64,000 nt of DNA from Edaphobacter sp. (GCF_028283685.1 NZ_JAPWKF010000001.1:496001-560000), one strand, 5' to 3'. Shown: positions 18,454-27,489, counted from the first letter of the stretch. Notes: generated by a model from the letters alone, not told the origin. Made by a program: numbers and translations.

Positions 18454-18540
18454 AGGAGCGGCAGATCGGGAAGACACTTTCAGCCTAACCGGCTCAGAAG
18501 CAGGTAAAAAGCTGTATTTGTTGCATTTACGGCAATACCT

Positions 18541-18687
18541 CTAATGCGTGCATTCTGGATGCCCGCACTGGCAACGCAGTGTCATAAATCTCCTGGCGTC
18601 CTCGCACTGGGTAGAGCAGTACTTCGAACCCGCCTGTGCCATGCAGTTACAACCCGCTGTCGCACATTTCTGAGGAGTTGCTGCCAT
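18541..18687 (-). CDS. Bacterial metallothionein-like protein
   Basis: A 48-residue cysteine-rich protein with eight Cys and two His, arranged as CATAGCNC, KYCSTQC and CQCGHPECTH. The pattern resembles the zinc-binding SmtA/BmtA metallothioneins, including the central YCS..C pair and the final CGH..C. It would bind zinc, copper or cadmium in the cytosol. The ATG at 18687 has GAGGG about 9 nt upstream; a GTG 45 nt further up is possible but gives an unconserved-looking extension. It lies 78 nt behind recN on the same strand and may share its transcript. Confidence 0.75.
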   Translation of the reverse strand: MAATPQKCATAGCNCMAQAGSKYCSTQCEDARRFMTLRCQCGHPECTH

Positions 18688-18765
18688 ACGGAGGTCCCTC
18701 CCATGGACCGGTTTGCCATGTTGGGATGCCACTCAATGATCCGGGGATGCGTTCGGGGGTCAGTT

Positions 18766-20451
18766 TTAGCGGCTCATCTCAAGCAGGTGTGCCGCATGTT
18801 TCAGGCTGGTCTCGGTCAGCACCTCTCCGCTGAGCATACGGGCGATCTCCCTGGTGCGCTCCTCGTCCCCCATGCGGCAAATCTCGGTCTGGGTGCGCCC
18901 CTTCTTCTCGGACTTTACGATCTGGAAGTGCTGGTCTGCGAAGGCAGCGATCTGCGGCAGGTGGGTGATGCAGAGGACCTGCTGGCCGGAGGAGAGTGTC
19001 TTGAGCTTCCGGCCGACGGCCTCGGCCGCCCGCCCGCCGATGCCGATATCGATCTCGTCGAATACCAGAGTGCGCGGGAGAGGCGTCTTCTTCTTTTTGC
19101 GGCCGGAGCCTTCCTCGACCGTCACCTTGAGCGCGAGCATGATGCGCGACATCTCACCGCCGGACGCGACCTCTTCGAGCGGTTTCAGCGGCTCGCCCGC
19201 GTTGGTTGCGATGCGATAGTCCACCAGATCCCATCCATGCGAAGTCCAGTGTTCGGGCGACTCCTGAGGATTGACCTCGGCGGCAAACCTCGCCTGCATG
19301 GCGAGGTCGTTGATCTGCGCCACGGCCAACTTCTCCAGTCGCTTCCCGGCCTCTCGCCTGGCTGCGGTAAGCATTGAGGCTGCAGTGCGATAGGACGCAG
19401 CGTCTTTCTGCTGCTCAGACTTCAGCTCAATCAGGATGGCGTCACGGTTCTCGACCTCGGCCAACTTGCGCGAAGAGTCTTCGCCAAAGGCAATCACCTC
19501 TGCGAGCGTGTCGCCATACTTACGCTTGAGGCGATCCAGCATGGCGAGGCGATCTTCAATATCCTCAAGCCGCCCAGGGGATGCGTTGATGTTTTCTGCA
19601 AATTCGCGGACTTCGGCGGCAACGTCCTCCACGATGGCCTTAGCCGCTGCAAGTTGCTGCGCCGGCCCGCTGAAGCGATCGTTAAAGCGGGCGAGGTCTT
19701 CGAGATGCTTGAGGGCTGAGCCGAGCGTGGTCTCGGCAGCACTTTCGCTCTCGTAGAGAAGCTCATTGGCGTTCATCGCAGCGGCGTAGAGGCGTTCGGA
19801 GTTTGCCAGGACGCGCTTTTCCCTATCCAACTGCTCATCTTCATCTTCGGCGGTTAGCTCTGCCTGCTCGATCTCGCGCGCCTGAAAACGCCAGAGGTCC
19901 GCCATACGCAGGCGATCCTGTTCATCCGACTCCAGTTCGGCGAGCTTGCTGGAAGTGGCGCGCCATTTGGCATAGGCCGCGGCGACGGCTTCGGTGGAGA
20001 TCTCGCCGAAGCGGTCGAGAAGCGTGCGCTGCTGCGCCTGATCGAAGGAACCGAGCGTCTCTCCCTGGGAGTGAACCAGTGCAAGCTCGGGTGCGAGTTG
20101 ACGCAGAACAGCGACTGTAGCCGGTTGATTGTTGATGAAGACACGGCCTTTTCCGTTGGCAACGATCTCACGGCGCAACAGAACATGGTCTTCCTCAGAG
20201 TCGATCCCGTTGGCATCGAGGATGGCTGCAGCGCCCGACGTCAGCTCAAAGACGCATGCGAGGATGGCCTTCTCTTCGCCGTGACGGACGAAATCCGACG
20301 AGGCTTTACCGCCAAGCAAGACTTGTAGCGCGTCGATAAGGATGGACTTACCGGCACCGGTCTCCCCGGTCATCAGGTTCAGTCCCGGGCCGAAAGACGC
20401 GACGGCACGGTCGATGACGGCATAGTTTTCGGCGCGCAACTCGAGAAGCAT
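18766..20451 (-). CDS. recN: DNA repair protein RecN
   Basis: SMC-like ATPase of 561 residues acting in double-strand-break repair. Walker A is GETGAGKS at residues 29-36; the ABC-type signature is VASGGEMSRIML; Walker B is TLVFDEIDIGIGG; the D/H-loop region CITHLPQIAAFAD follows. A long coiled-coil arm lies between about residues 160 and 370. Length is normal for RecN. It is divergent from the Tol operon and has no recognisable SOS box in the 120-nt gap. Confidence 0.96.
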   Translation of the reverse strand: MLLELRAENYAVIDRAVASFGPGLNLMTGETGAGKSILIDALQVLLGGKASSDFVRHGEEKAILACVFELTSGAAAILDANGIDSEEDHVLLRREIVANGKGRVFINNQPATVAVLRQLAPELALVHSQGETLGSFDQAQQRTLLDRFGEISTEAVAAAYAKWRATSSKLAELESDEQDRLRMADLWRFQAREIEQAELTAEDEDEQLDREKRVLANSERLYAAAMNANELLYESESAAETTLGSALKHLEDLARFNDRFSGPAQQLAAAKAIVEDVAAEVREFAENINASPGRLEDIEDRLAMLDRLKRKYGDTLAEVIAFGEDSSRKLAEVENRDAILIELKSEQQKDAASYRTAASMLTAARREAGKRLEKLAVAQINDLAMQARFAAEVNPQESPEHWTSHGWDLVDYRIATNAGEPLKPLEEVASGGEMSRIMLALKVTVEEGSGRKKKKTPLPRTLVFDEIDIGIGGRAAEAVGRKLKTLSSGQQVLCITHLPQIAAFADQHFQIVKSEKKGRTQTEICRMGDEERTREIARMLSGEVLTETSLKHAAHLLEMSR

Positions 20452-20574
20452 TCCTGGGCCTCAGCGGAACGGGTTAGGCCGAGGATAGCAAACTGGTCCA
20501 TGTGCATGGAGTGACAACGCAGGAGATACACCTGTAAATGTGAAAGCTGCGTCCAACGATTACACTAGCCTCTG

Positions 20575-21396
20575 GTGGACACAACAACTATGGTCTGGAC
20601 ACTTGCCTTAGCCTTTCGCTTCTTCCAGGAAGAAGCCGCTTCCGCACCTCCGCCCGCCGCGGCCAACTCGAGCGCGATCGCGGAGATGATCCATAACAGC
20701 GGCCCGGTCGCCTTTACGGTTCTACTTTTGCTGCTGCTGGCCAGCATCTTCTCCTGGACGATCATGCTTTCTAAATGGTCCAGTTTCAAGAAGGCCCAGG
20801 CGCAGGGGCAGCGTTTTGTCCGCGCCTTCCGCAAGTCCAGCCGCCTGAGCGAGGTCGCTGCGGTCGCCGATCAGTTCAGGCCGAGTCCTCTGGTAGCGGT
20901 CTTCAACGAGATTCACGACGAGTATCAGCGCCAGAATGGCGGCCGTGGCCTGCCGCGGAATCCAGTTGCTCTGGAGCGTGCCGCTCAGACTGCCTCGAGC
21001 GAGGCGCTGACATCGATGGAGAGCAGGATGACCTGGCTGGCCACGATCGCCGCCATCGCTCCTTTTATCGGTCTCTTCGGTACGGTATGGGGCATCATCG
21101 ATGCGTTTCACGGACTCGGCACCGCAGGAGCCGCCACACTACGCGCCGTGGCTCCCGGTATCTCCGAGGCTCTGATCACCACCGCAGCTGGCCTGGTGGT
21201 CGCGATTCCCGCGGTCGTAGGCTACAACCAGCTGACGGCGCGGTTGCGCGAGTTCGGATCGCGCATGGACGACTTTGGCCGCGAGTTGTTGAACGCTATT
21301 GAGAATGCCGCCATGCTGACTCCGACACAGCCCACGCAGCCGCCGACAGCGACCTACGCTCCAGCCGAGGAGCCGCCGCGCCGGAGGGCCTTCTAG
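20575..21396 (+). CDS. tolQ: TolQ/ExbB-type proton channel protein
   Basis: Inner-membrane motor subunit of the Tol-Pal system. Three membrane segments are visible: around FTVLLLLLLASIFSWTIML, around LATIAAIAPFIGLFGTVWG and around LITTAAGLVVAIPAVVG; the last two are the conserved MotA/TolQ/ExbB channel helices. The tail is proline-rich. A GTG start at 20575 is chosen because a -10-like TACACT ends 8 nt upstream; ATG 20590 is an alternative and would shorten it by five residues. It is followed after 2 nt by tolR. Tol rather than Exb is inferred from tolB, pal and cpoB downstream. Confidence 0.9.
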   Translation: MDTTTMVWTLALAFRFFQEEAASAPPPAAANSSAIAEMIHNSGPVAFTVLLLLLLASIFSWTIMLSKWSSFKKAQAQGQRFVRAFRKSSRLSEVAAVADQFRPSPLVAVFNEIHDEYQRQNGGRGLPRNPVALERAAQTASSEALTSMESRMTWLATIAAIAPFIGLFGTVWGIIDAFHGLGTAGAATLRAVAPGISEALITTAAGLVVAIPAVVGYNQLTARLREFGSRMDDFGRELLNAIENAAMLTPTQPTQPPTATYAPAEEPPRRRAF

Positions 21397-21398
21397 CC

Positions 21399-21812
21399 AT
21401 GGCCTTCTCCGCCAAAGGCCGCACGCAGACCGCGCTCGCCGAGATCAACATCACGCCGCTCGTCGACGTTGTGCTGGTGCTGCTGCTGATCTTCATGTTG
21501 ACGGCGCCGGTCCTGCAGTCGGGCATCGACGTCGCCATCCCGAAGACACGTACCGTCAATCAGGTGACGGATGAGCGCCAGGTCGTGACCATCGACCGCG
21601 ATCAGAACGTCTTCCTGCAGGACAAGCCGGTGAATGTGAACGAGCTTCCCGCACGGCTGCGTTCAAGCAGCAAGGGTGATCCATCCAAGCGCGTGATCTA
21701 CCTGCGCGCCGATGAGCGTGTTCCCTTCGGTGCCTTTGCTTCTGTGATGGATGCAGTCAAGCAAGCCGGCATCACCAACATCAGCATCGTTACCCGCCCC
21801 ATCGAGAAGTAA
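21399..21812 (+). CDS. tolR: TolR/ExbD-type motor protein
   Basis: A 137-residue inner-membrane protein with one N-terminal helix and a periplasmic domain. The family motif INITPLVDVVLVLLLIFML contains the essential membrane aspartate. The periplasmic part ends with the usual amphipathic segment GAFASVMDAVKQAGI. It forms the ion-driven motor with TolQ. Its start is 2 nt after the tolQ stop and its stop is 8 nt before the TolA-like gene, a tight operon. Confidence 0.93.
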   Translation: MAFSAKGRTQTALAEINITPLVDVVLVLLLIFMLTAPVLQSGIDVAIPKTRTVNQVTDERQVVTIDRDQNVFLQDKPVNVNELPARLRSSSKGDPSKRVIYLRADERVPFGAFASVMDAVKQAGITNISIVTRPIEK

Positions 21813-21820
21813 ACGAACGC

Positions 21821-22612
21821 ATGGCAGCCGAGACCCGCTGGATACAGGACGAACAGAGCACAGGCGAGAACCTGCGCGGGAACCTTGTGGGTTCCCTGGT
21901 GCTTCATGTCGCCATCGCAGGACTGATCTTCGGTGCGGCATATATCAGCAATCGCGGCCACAATTGGGGAGAGAACGCAGCGACGGCCGGTGCGATCCAG
22001 GCGACGATGGTCGCCTCGCTTCCCTTGCCTCCAAAACAACGTGAGCTGGATAACGGCGTGCTGACCTCGGAGTCACCGAGTCCCGCTCCTGTCGTCGCCA
22101 AGGAAAAGACGGAGCCTCCACCAAAGCCTGACGAGGTCGCGGTTCCCGAGAAGACGAAGCCGGTAAAACAGGCTCCGCAGCCGACCCCTGCGCCGCCAAA
22201 GCATCCTCAGCCCACGCCTCCGCAGCCCACCAAGGCAGCAACCGGAGAGACCGCCGGAATACGCATTCCGCAGTCGACGATCGAGCTTAAAAACGGCACA
22301 GCATCAGCGATGGTCCAGGATCGTACCTTCGGTGCGCGTTTCGCCTACTACGTCAACATCGTGAACCGGACGGTTGCGCAGAACTGGTACACGCAAGAGG
22401 CCGACCCGCGTGCCTCGGTAGGCAAGAGCGTGACGGTTATCTTCGACATCAATCGCGATGGCACCCCGGCAAATCCGCGACTGGGCACAGGAAGCGGCTC
22501 TCCGTCGCTCGATCAATCGGCGATGCGTGCGATTCAGCGCGTCGAGGGCTTTGGTCCTCTCCCCGCAGGCGATCGCATTACCGTCGAGTACACCTTCCAT
22601 TACACGCAGTAG
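21821..22612 (+). CDS. TolA/TonB-like periplasm-spanning protein
   Basis: A 263-residue protein with one N-terminal membrane helix (about residues 24-44), a long proline/lysine-rich linker full of Pro-Thr-Pro repeats, and a C-terminal TonB/TolA-type domain (VTVIFDINRDGTPANPRLGT onward). It would transmit the TolQ-TolR motor force to TolB or Pal. The operon position marks it as the TolA equivalent, although the C-terminal domain is closer to TonB. Its stop lies 5 nt from the stop of the opposing mannonate-dehydratase-like gene, with no terminator between. Confidence 0.86.
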   Translation: MAAETRWIQDEQSTGENLRGNLVGSLVLHVAIAGLIFGAAYISNRGHNWGENAATAGAIQATMVASLPLPPKQRELDNGVLTSESPSPAPVVAKEKTEPPPKPDEVAVPEKTKPVKQAPQPTPAPPKHPQPTPPQPTKAATGETAGIRIPQSTIELKNGTASAMVQDRTFGARFAYYVNIVNRTVAQNWYTQEADPRASVGKSVTVIFDINRDGTPANPRLGTGSGSPSLDQSAMRAIQRVEGFGPLPAGDRITVEYTFHYTQ

Positions 22613-22617
22613 CCCGC

Positions 22618-23946
22618 CTATTGCTTGATGACGGTTCCATCGAGGCGGCGAATCTCTCCCCAGCCCCCGTTCAGTCCGTTCTTACTCGGCGTAAAAGGCG
22701 ATTTCGCGGCCTCCTTCTCGTCGACCTCGATTCCCCAGCCCGGCGCCTCGTTCACCCACAGATAGCCATCCTTCATCAACGGACAGCCATGAAAGATCGC
22801 CTGCGTGCGGTCATTGAATGGGCTGTATTCCTGAATGCCGAAGTTCGGGCTGACAATATCGAGCGTTATCTGCGCCATGTGTCCCACGGGGGAGACATCG
22901 CCAGGGCCATGCCACGCCGTCTTCACGCCAAACTGCTCGGCGAGGATGGCAATCTTGCGCGCCGGGCTAAGACCGCCCACCTGTGAGAGGTGACAACGGA
23001 TGTAGTCGATCAGGCGGCCTTCGAGGAGAGGCTGCCACTCATGAGGGCTATTGAAGAGCTCACCCATCGCAAGCGGCGTCGCACAGTTATCGCGAATCTG
23101 ACGAAAGTAGTCGATGTCTTCGGGGGAGAGGGGATCTTCAACGAAGAAGAGGTTGAATTTTTCGACCTCTTTGCAGAAGAGCACGGCCTGATTCGGAGAG
23201 ATTCGTTCATGAACATCGTGCAGGAGGTTCAACTCGTCCCCGAGCTCCTGGCGGCAGACCTCGAACATCTTGAGAGCGCGGCGGATGTACTGCGCCGGCT
23301 CGAAGAGTGGCTTGTCGTGCAGCGGCTTAAAGTTTGAACTGCCCGCAGCAGAAGACCCATAGCCAGCCATCCCCGGGACGCCGATCTGGACGCGAACGTT
23401 GCGAAATCCCTGTTCGACGTAGTGACGGGCGGAGGAGACGACATCGGCGTAGTCCTCCCCTCCGGCGTGGCCGTAGGTATCGACGGCCTCGCGACATTTG
23501 CCGCCGAGAAGCTGATAGACCGGCATCCCCGCCTGACGTCCCTTGATGTCCCATAAGGCCTGGTCGACTCCGCTGATCGCGTTGTTCAGCACCGGGCCGT
23601 TCTTCCAGTACGAGCTGTCGTAGCAGGACTGCCAGATGTCTTCAATGCGATCGGTCGCCTTCCCCAGCAGAAAGGGCTTCAGATACTTCTCCACGGCAGG
23701 CCGAACGAGGTCGGCACGTTGCGTAAACGTCGCACAGCCGTAGCCGTAGAGACCGTCCTGATCGGTGAGTATCTTAACGACGGTAAGGCGGACGCCAGCC
23801 GGCTCGCACTCAATGACCTGAATGTCCTTGATCCGGGGAGAGACCATGCCGCGACCGGCATGCTGCTCTGCGCGGGCCAGATTCGGAGTGAGGCTGCTAA
23901 GTGTCGTGGCGGCGGCCAGCCGGAACAGATCGCGACGAAGGATCAT
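22618..23946 (-). CDS. Exported mannonate dehydratase-like enolase-superfamily enzyme
   Basis: Enolase-superfamily sugar-acid dehydratase, 442 residues. Metal and catalytic residues of the ManD subgroup are visible: HDVHERIS (Asp, His), FFVEDPLSP (Glu), MGELFNS (Glu) and WHGPGDVSP (His). D-mannonate or D-gluconate is the expected substrate class, giving a 2-keto-3-deoxy acid. Unusually, it begins with a twin-arginine-like signal (LRRDLFRLAAATTL, cleavage near ARAEQ), so it should act in the periplasm. The ATG at 23946 has AGGGG 4 nt upstream. It runs against the Tol genes and splits tolA from tolB. Confidence 0.88.
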   Translation of the reverse strand: MILRRDLFRLAAATTLSSLTPNLARAEQHAGRGMVSPRIKDIQVIECEPAGVRLTVVKILTDQDGLYGYGCATFTQRADLVRPAVEKYLKPFLLGKATDRIEDIWQSCYDSSYWKNGPVLNNAISGVDQALWDIKGRQAGMPVYQLLGGKCREAVDTYGHAGGEDYADVVSSARHYVEQGFRNVRVQIGVPGMAGYGSSAAGSSNFKPLHDKPLFEPAQYIRRALKMFEVCRQELGDELNLLHDVHERISPNQAVLFCKEVEKFNLFFVEDPLSPEDIDYFRQIRDNCATPLAMGELFNSPHEWQPLLEGRLIDYIRCHLSQVGGLSPARKIAILAEQFGVKTAWHGPGDVSPVGHMAQITLDIVSPNFGIQEYSPFNDRTQAIFHGCPLMKDGYLWVNEAPGWGIEVDEKEAAKSPFTPSKNGLNGGWGEIRRLDGTVIKQ

Positions 23947-24114
23947 AATGCCCCTTTTGCCCATGAGATGATCGAGAGGCTGTGACAACACGCAGATTCT
24001 CCCGAACTCGAGTCAGCGGAATTCTACTGATTTCAGAGAGATGAATGCGGTAATCCTTTTTGGTTCATGCAAAAAGCACCCAAACCATCACACTTTGCGT
24101 CTACGATAAAAGAG

Positions 24115-25482
24115 ATGAACTTTCGTTCCGAACGACCTCTGACACATCTGATCCGTTTTACGTTTGCGGCGGCAATCATGCTGTCTCTACCGGTCGGGCT
24201 TCACGCCCAGGACTGGTTCAAGACCGAGACATCGAGCGGAGTTTCCAACATCCGCCTGGCGGTTGCCGACTTCAAAGGCGTCTCAGCGACCGATCCGCAG
24301 ACGCTTCCGCTGAAGCACACCTTCGATACCACGCTCTATAACGATCTTTCGAATGCGGGTATCTTCGATCTCATCTCGAAGAGCATGCTTCCGCAGGCAA
24401 GCCCCGGCGCTCCGGCAGAGATCAACCTTGCCCAGTGGGGCGGTGCCCCGGCCTCGGCGGCGATGGTCGCCTTTGGCGCGTTCGGTTCTTCCGGCGGGCG
24501 AATCACGGTGAATGGATTTCTGTTCGATGCCAAGAACACCCAGTTTCCGCAGGTGCTGGCCAAGCAGTACAACGAACAGGCAAGCGACGACATGGCCCGG
24601 CAGGTCGCGCACCGCTTCGCCGATGAGATTATCTTTCGCCTCGGCGGAGGTGTTCCCGGAATCGCCGAGACCAAGATCTATTACGTAAAAATCGGCGGCG
24701 GCAATAAAGAGATCTGGGCGATGGACTACGACGGCGCCAATCAGCATGCGATCACCCATCTGGGCACCGTATCGATCTCGCCGAGAATCTCGCCGGACAA
24801 CAGCCGCATTGCATTCTCATCGCTGGGTCGTGACGGATTCCAGATTCGCATGTACTCCCTGCTGCTGAACCGGCCTGTCAGCTTCCCTTCTGCAGGAGGG
24901 ACGAATCTCTCTCCCGCATGGTCGCCAAACGGTCGCGATATCGCATTCTCGTCATCGCGCAGCGGCGACCCGGAGATCTGGATTGCGGACTCTAATGGCG
25001 GTAGCGTTCACCGCGTGACCAGCTTCCGTGGTCCCGATGTCTCGCCGGTCTTCAACCCCAAGACAGGATCGCAGATCGCATGGATCAGCGGACGGACCGG
25101 GCTGCCGCAGCTTTACATCATGGACACGGACGGATCGGGCGTATCGCGCATGACCGATGGTGGCTACGCCACGTCGCCATCGTGGTCTCCGAACGGACAG
25201 TTCATTGCCTTTGCCTGGGACCGCAAGTACGGCCCTGGCGCACCTGGCGGACAGGACATCTACGTCATGGAGGTTGCGACCAAGCGCTGGATTCAGCTGA
25301 CGCATGATATCGGCCGCTGCGACTTCCCCTCGTGGTCTCCCGATGGACGCCACATCGTATTTGCCAATACTCCAGGAGGGCGCAGCTCGAGCACACGAAT
25401 CGTCTCGATGCTGGCCGACGGTACCGGTCGCAAGACGCTCACCGAAGCGGGAGCGGATATGCCGAACTGGAGTTGGAAATAA
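24115..25482 (+). CDS. tolB: Tol-Pal system beta-propeller protein TolB
   Basis: Periplasmic TolB of 455 residues. A signal peptide ends at LHAQD; the N-terminal D1/D2 domain spans about 30-200 and the six-bladed propeller follows, with WD40-like repeats such as ISPDNSRIAFSS, WSPNGRDIAFSS, WSPNGQFIAFAW and WSPDGRHIVFA. It binds Pal and TolA. ATG 24115 is chosen because it directly precedes the signal peptide and has a -10-like TACGAT 7 nt upstream; an ATG at 24067 would give an unlikely leader. The tolB-pal-cpoB half thus may have its own promoter. Confidence 0.93.
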   Translation: MNFRSERPLTHLIRFTFAAAIMLSLPVGLHAQDWFKTETSSGVSNIRLAVADFKGVSATDPQTLPLKHTFDTTLYNDLSNAGIFDLISKSMLPQASPGAPAEINLAQWGGAPASAAMVAFGAFGSSGGRITVNGFLFDAKNTQFPQVLAKQYNEQASDDMARQVAHRFADEIIFRLGGGVPGIAETKIYYVKIGGGNKEIWAMDYDGANQHAITHLGTVSISPRISPDNSRIAFSSLGRDGFQIRMYSLLLNRPVSFPSAGGTNLSPAWSPNGRDIAFSSSRSGDPEIWIADSNGGSVHRVTSFRGPDVSPVFNPKTGSQIAWISGRTGLPQLYIMDTDGSGVSRMTDGGYATSPSWSPNGQFIAFAWDRKYGPGAPGGQDIYVMEVATKRWIQLTHDIGRCDFPSWSPDGRHIVFANTPGGRSSSTRIVSMLADGTGRKTLTEAGADMPNWSWK

Positions 25483-25576
25483 GAACGTCGTTCTGCGAGA
25501 TAATTGTTGATGGGAACACTCGCAGTAATGACTTCAAACCTTGGTTTTTGATCTGAATGCAGGAGCAGGAGAGACA

Positions 25577-26341
25577 ATGAACTTATCGCACGCAAATTAT
25601 CGCCGGGCTGTGGCAATGCTTGCCGTTGCAGCGGCCCTTAGCGCCGTGACCGGATGCCACAAGAAGGACAAGGCAGTTGATCCGTCCTCGCTGGGCCCGA
25701 TGCCGGCACCGCCCGCCGCCGCACCGACCGCCACTCTGTCGGCAGACCCAGTGGCGATCGACCTCGGCCAGTCGGTTGTGCTCAACTGGCGCACCCAGAA
25801 TGCCACGGTCGTCACGATCGACGGCATCGGCGAAGTTCCGAGCAACGGTACACAGACGGTCTCCCCGTCGAGCTCGACCAACTTCCACCTGACCGCGAAG
25901 GGTGACGGCGGCACGACGGAGGCCAATGTTCGCGTGACAGTGCGCGTGCCCGTCGCTCCGACCAACAATGGCGACTCCGGCGACATGGGGTCAGAGGCGG
26001 CCTTCCACCAGAACGTACAGGACGTCTTCTTCGACTACGACAGCTACGATCTGCGTCCTGATGCGCAGACCTCATCTCAGACTGCGGCTTCCTATCTGAA
26101 CGCTCACAAGGCGATCAAGATTGTCATTGGCGGCTACTGTGACGAGCGTGGCTCGGCAGAGTACAACCTGGCCCTTGGCGAGAACCGCGCGAACTCGGCG
26201 AAGACGGCCCTGGTCAACGCAGGTGTCCCGGCCTCTCGCATCCGCGTGATCAGCTACGGCAAGGAAAAGCAGTTCTGCACCGAGCAAAACGAAAGCTGCT
26301 GGCAGCAGAACCGTCGCGCTCAGTTCTCGATGGACCGCTAG
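25577..26341 (+). CDS. pal: Peptidoglycan-associated lipoprotein Pal with an Ig-like insert
   Basis: Outer-membrane lipoprotein of 254 residues. Lipobox-like AVTGC puts the lipidated Cys at residue 27. Between it and the OmpA-like domain lies an immunoglobulin-like beta segment (about 50-125, with GQSVVLNWRTQNATVVTIDG), which standard Pal lacks. The OmpA/Pal domain begins at FFDYDSYDLRPDA and includes IVIGGYCDERGSAEYN, the peptidoglycan-binding loop. A GGAGAG ribosome site supports ATG 25577. It is second in tolB-pal-cpoB. Confidence 0.93.
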   Translation: MNLSHANYRRAVAMLAVAAALSAVTGCHKKDKAVDPSSLGPMPAPPAAAPTATLSADPVAIDLGQSVVLNWRTQNATVVTIDGIGEVPSNGTQTVSPSSSTNFHLTAKGDGGTTEANVRVTVRVPVAPTNNGDSGDMGSEAAFHQNVQDVFFDYDSYDLRPDAQTSSQTAASYLNAHKAIKIVIGGYCDERGSAEYNLALGENRANSAKTALVNAGVPASRIRVISYGKEKQFCTEQNESCWQQNRRAQFSMDR

Positions 26342-26360
26342 AGCTGTTGAGATGACCCTC

Positions 26361-26399
26361 GGCCCTCGCGTCTCCGCAGATAAATGCGGCGCGAGGGCC
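26361..26399. terminator. Strong hairpin between pal and cpoB
   Basis: The arms GGCCCTCGCG and CGCGAGGGCC pair perfectly over 10 bp and enclose a second 5-bp stem (CCGCA/TGCGG) with a six-base loop. No T run follows, so it is more likely an mRNA-stability or partial-termination element that tunes cpoB against pal than a full terminator. Confidence 0.5.
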
Positions 26400-26449
26400 T
26401 AACCATTGCACCGGAACGACGAAGAAAGGCGAGAGGACCGATCACCGCC

Positions 26450-27430
26450 ATGACAAAAATAAGCACAATGAAATTTCGTATCACCGCGAGCTCGACGCTG
26501 CTCGCTGCAGCTCTCCTGTTGCCGGCAACACCCTCGTTCGCCGTCAGCAAAGAGATCGTACAGCTGCAGACCCAGGTGCAGCAGTTGCAGGATGCCGTAG
26601 CCCGACTGCAGCAGTCCAACGACGAGCGTATGGGCGTCATGAAGGACCTGGTGCAGCAGAGTGCGGACTCCGTCAATCGCATGTCGCAGAACATCGACAC
26701 GCTGCAGAAGCAGATGCAGGTGCGCCAGGAAGCACAGAACGGCAAGCTGGATCAGGTCTCCGGACAGATTCAGTCGCTGAACGATTCGCTGGACGAGGTC
26801 AAGGCTCGACTTGGGCGTATGGAGAAGGTGATGCAGGACGTCCAGAGCCAGCAGCAATCCATGAGCGCGAATATGCCTGCGGGCGGCGCTGCGGGAGCTC
26901 CTGTCGACGGTAATGCGGCCCCTGCTCCGGTTACGCCTCCCCCGGCGGCTGCTCCGGCGCGACGCGGCAAGCCCTCTGCAGGAGTTCCGATGTCGGCTGC
27001 GCCGGTGGAGCAGGCTCCACTGGCGCCGGCTGCGCCACCGGTAGACGAGCTTTACAAGACCGCTCTGGGCGACTACATGGGAGCCAAGTACCCTCTGGCT
27101 TCCTCAGAGTTCGGCGATGTCATCAAGAATTACCCGGAGAGCCCTCTGGCGGGCAACTCCTCCTACTATCAGGCCGAGATCCACTATCGCGGCGGAAAGT
27201 ACCAGGATGCGATTCGCGAGTACGACCACGTCATCGAACAGTTTCCGGATAACAGCAAGGTTGCGGTATCTCACCTGCACAAGGGACAAGCACTGCTGGC
27301 GCTCAAGCAGAATGATGCCGGTGTCCGCGAGTTTCGCGCTCTCATTCAGCGCTTCCCCAACTCTCCCGAGGCCATGCAGGCGCGCAGCAAGCTAAGCGGC
27401 ATGGGGGTCACGGTGACACCACGGCACTAA
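26450..27430 (+). CDS. cpoB: Cell division coordinator CpoB/YbgF
   Basis: Periplasmic TPR protein of about 326 residues. A signal peptide ends near PSFAVS, a coiled coil with Gln-rich heptads covers about 25-125, an Ala/Pro-rich linker follows and the C-terminal 120 residues are TPR repeats (YKTALGDYMGAKYPLA, YYQAEIHYRGGKYQDAI, HLHKGQALLALKQNDAG). It links the Tol machine with septal peptidoglycan synthesis in E. coli. The start is uncertain: ATG 26450 or 26468; neither has a clear ribosome site. The gene ends just before an intrinsic terminator. Confidence 0.88.
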   Translation: MTKISTMKFRITASSTLLAAALLLPATPSFAVSKEIVQLQTQVQQLQDAVARLQQSNDERMGVMKDLVQQSADSVNRMSQNIDTLQKQMQVRQEAQNGKLDQVSGQIQSLNDSLDEVKARLGRMEKVMQDVQSQQQSMSANMPAGGAAGAPVDGNAAPAPVTPPPAAAPARRGKPSAGVPMSAAPVEQAPLAPAAPPVDELYKTALGDYMGAKYPLASSEFGDVIKNYPESPLAGNSSYYQAEIHYRGGKYQDAIREYDHVIEQFPDNSKVAVSHLHKGQALLALKQNDAGVREFRALIQRFPNSPEAMQARSKLSGMGVTVTPRH

Positions 27431-27458
27431 GAGCGATTGATTCCTATCGTTGAAATGC

Positions 27459-27489
27459 AGGCGATCCCCGATGCGGAGATTGCCTTTTT
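27459..27489 (+). terminator. Intrinsic terminator of the tolB-pal-cpoB operon
   Basis: AGGCGATC and GATTGCCT form an 8-bp stem with one G-U pair and an 11-nt loop, followed directly by TTTTT. It lies 30 nt after the cpoB stop. The last bases overlap the stop end of the opposing ABC transporter gene. Confidence 0.7.
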
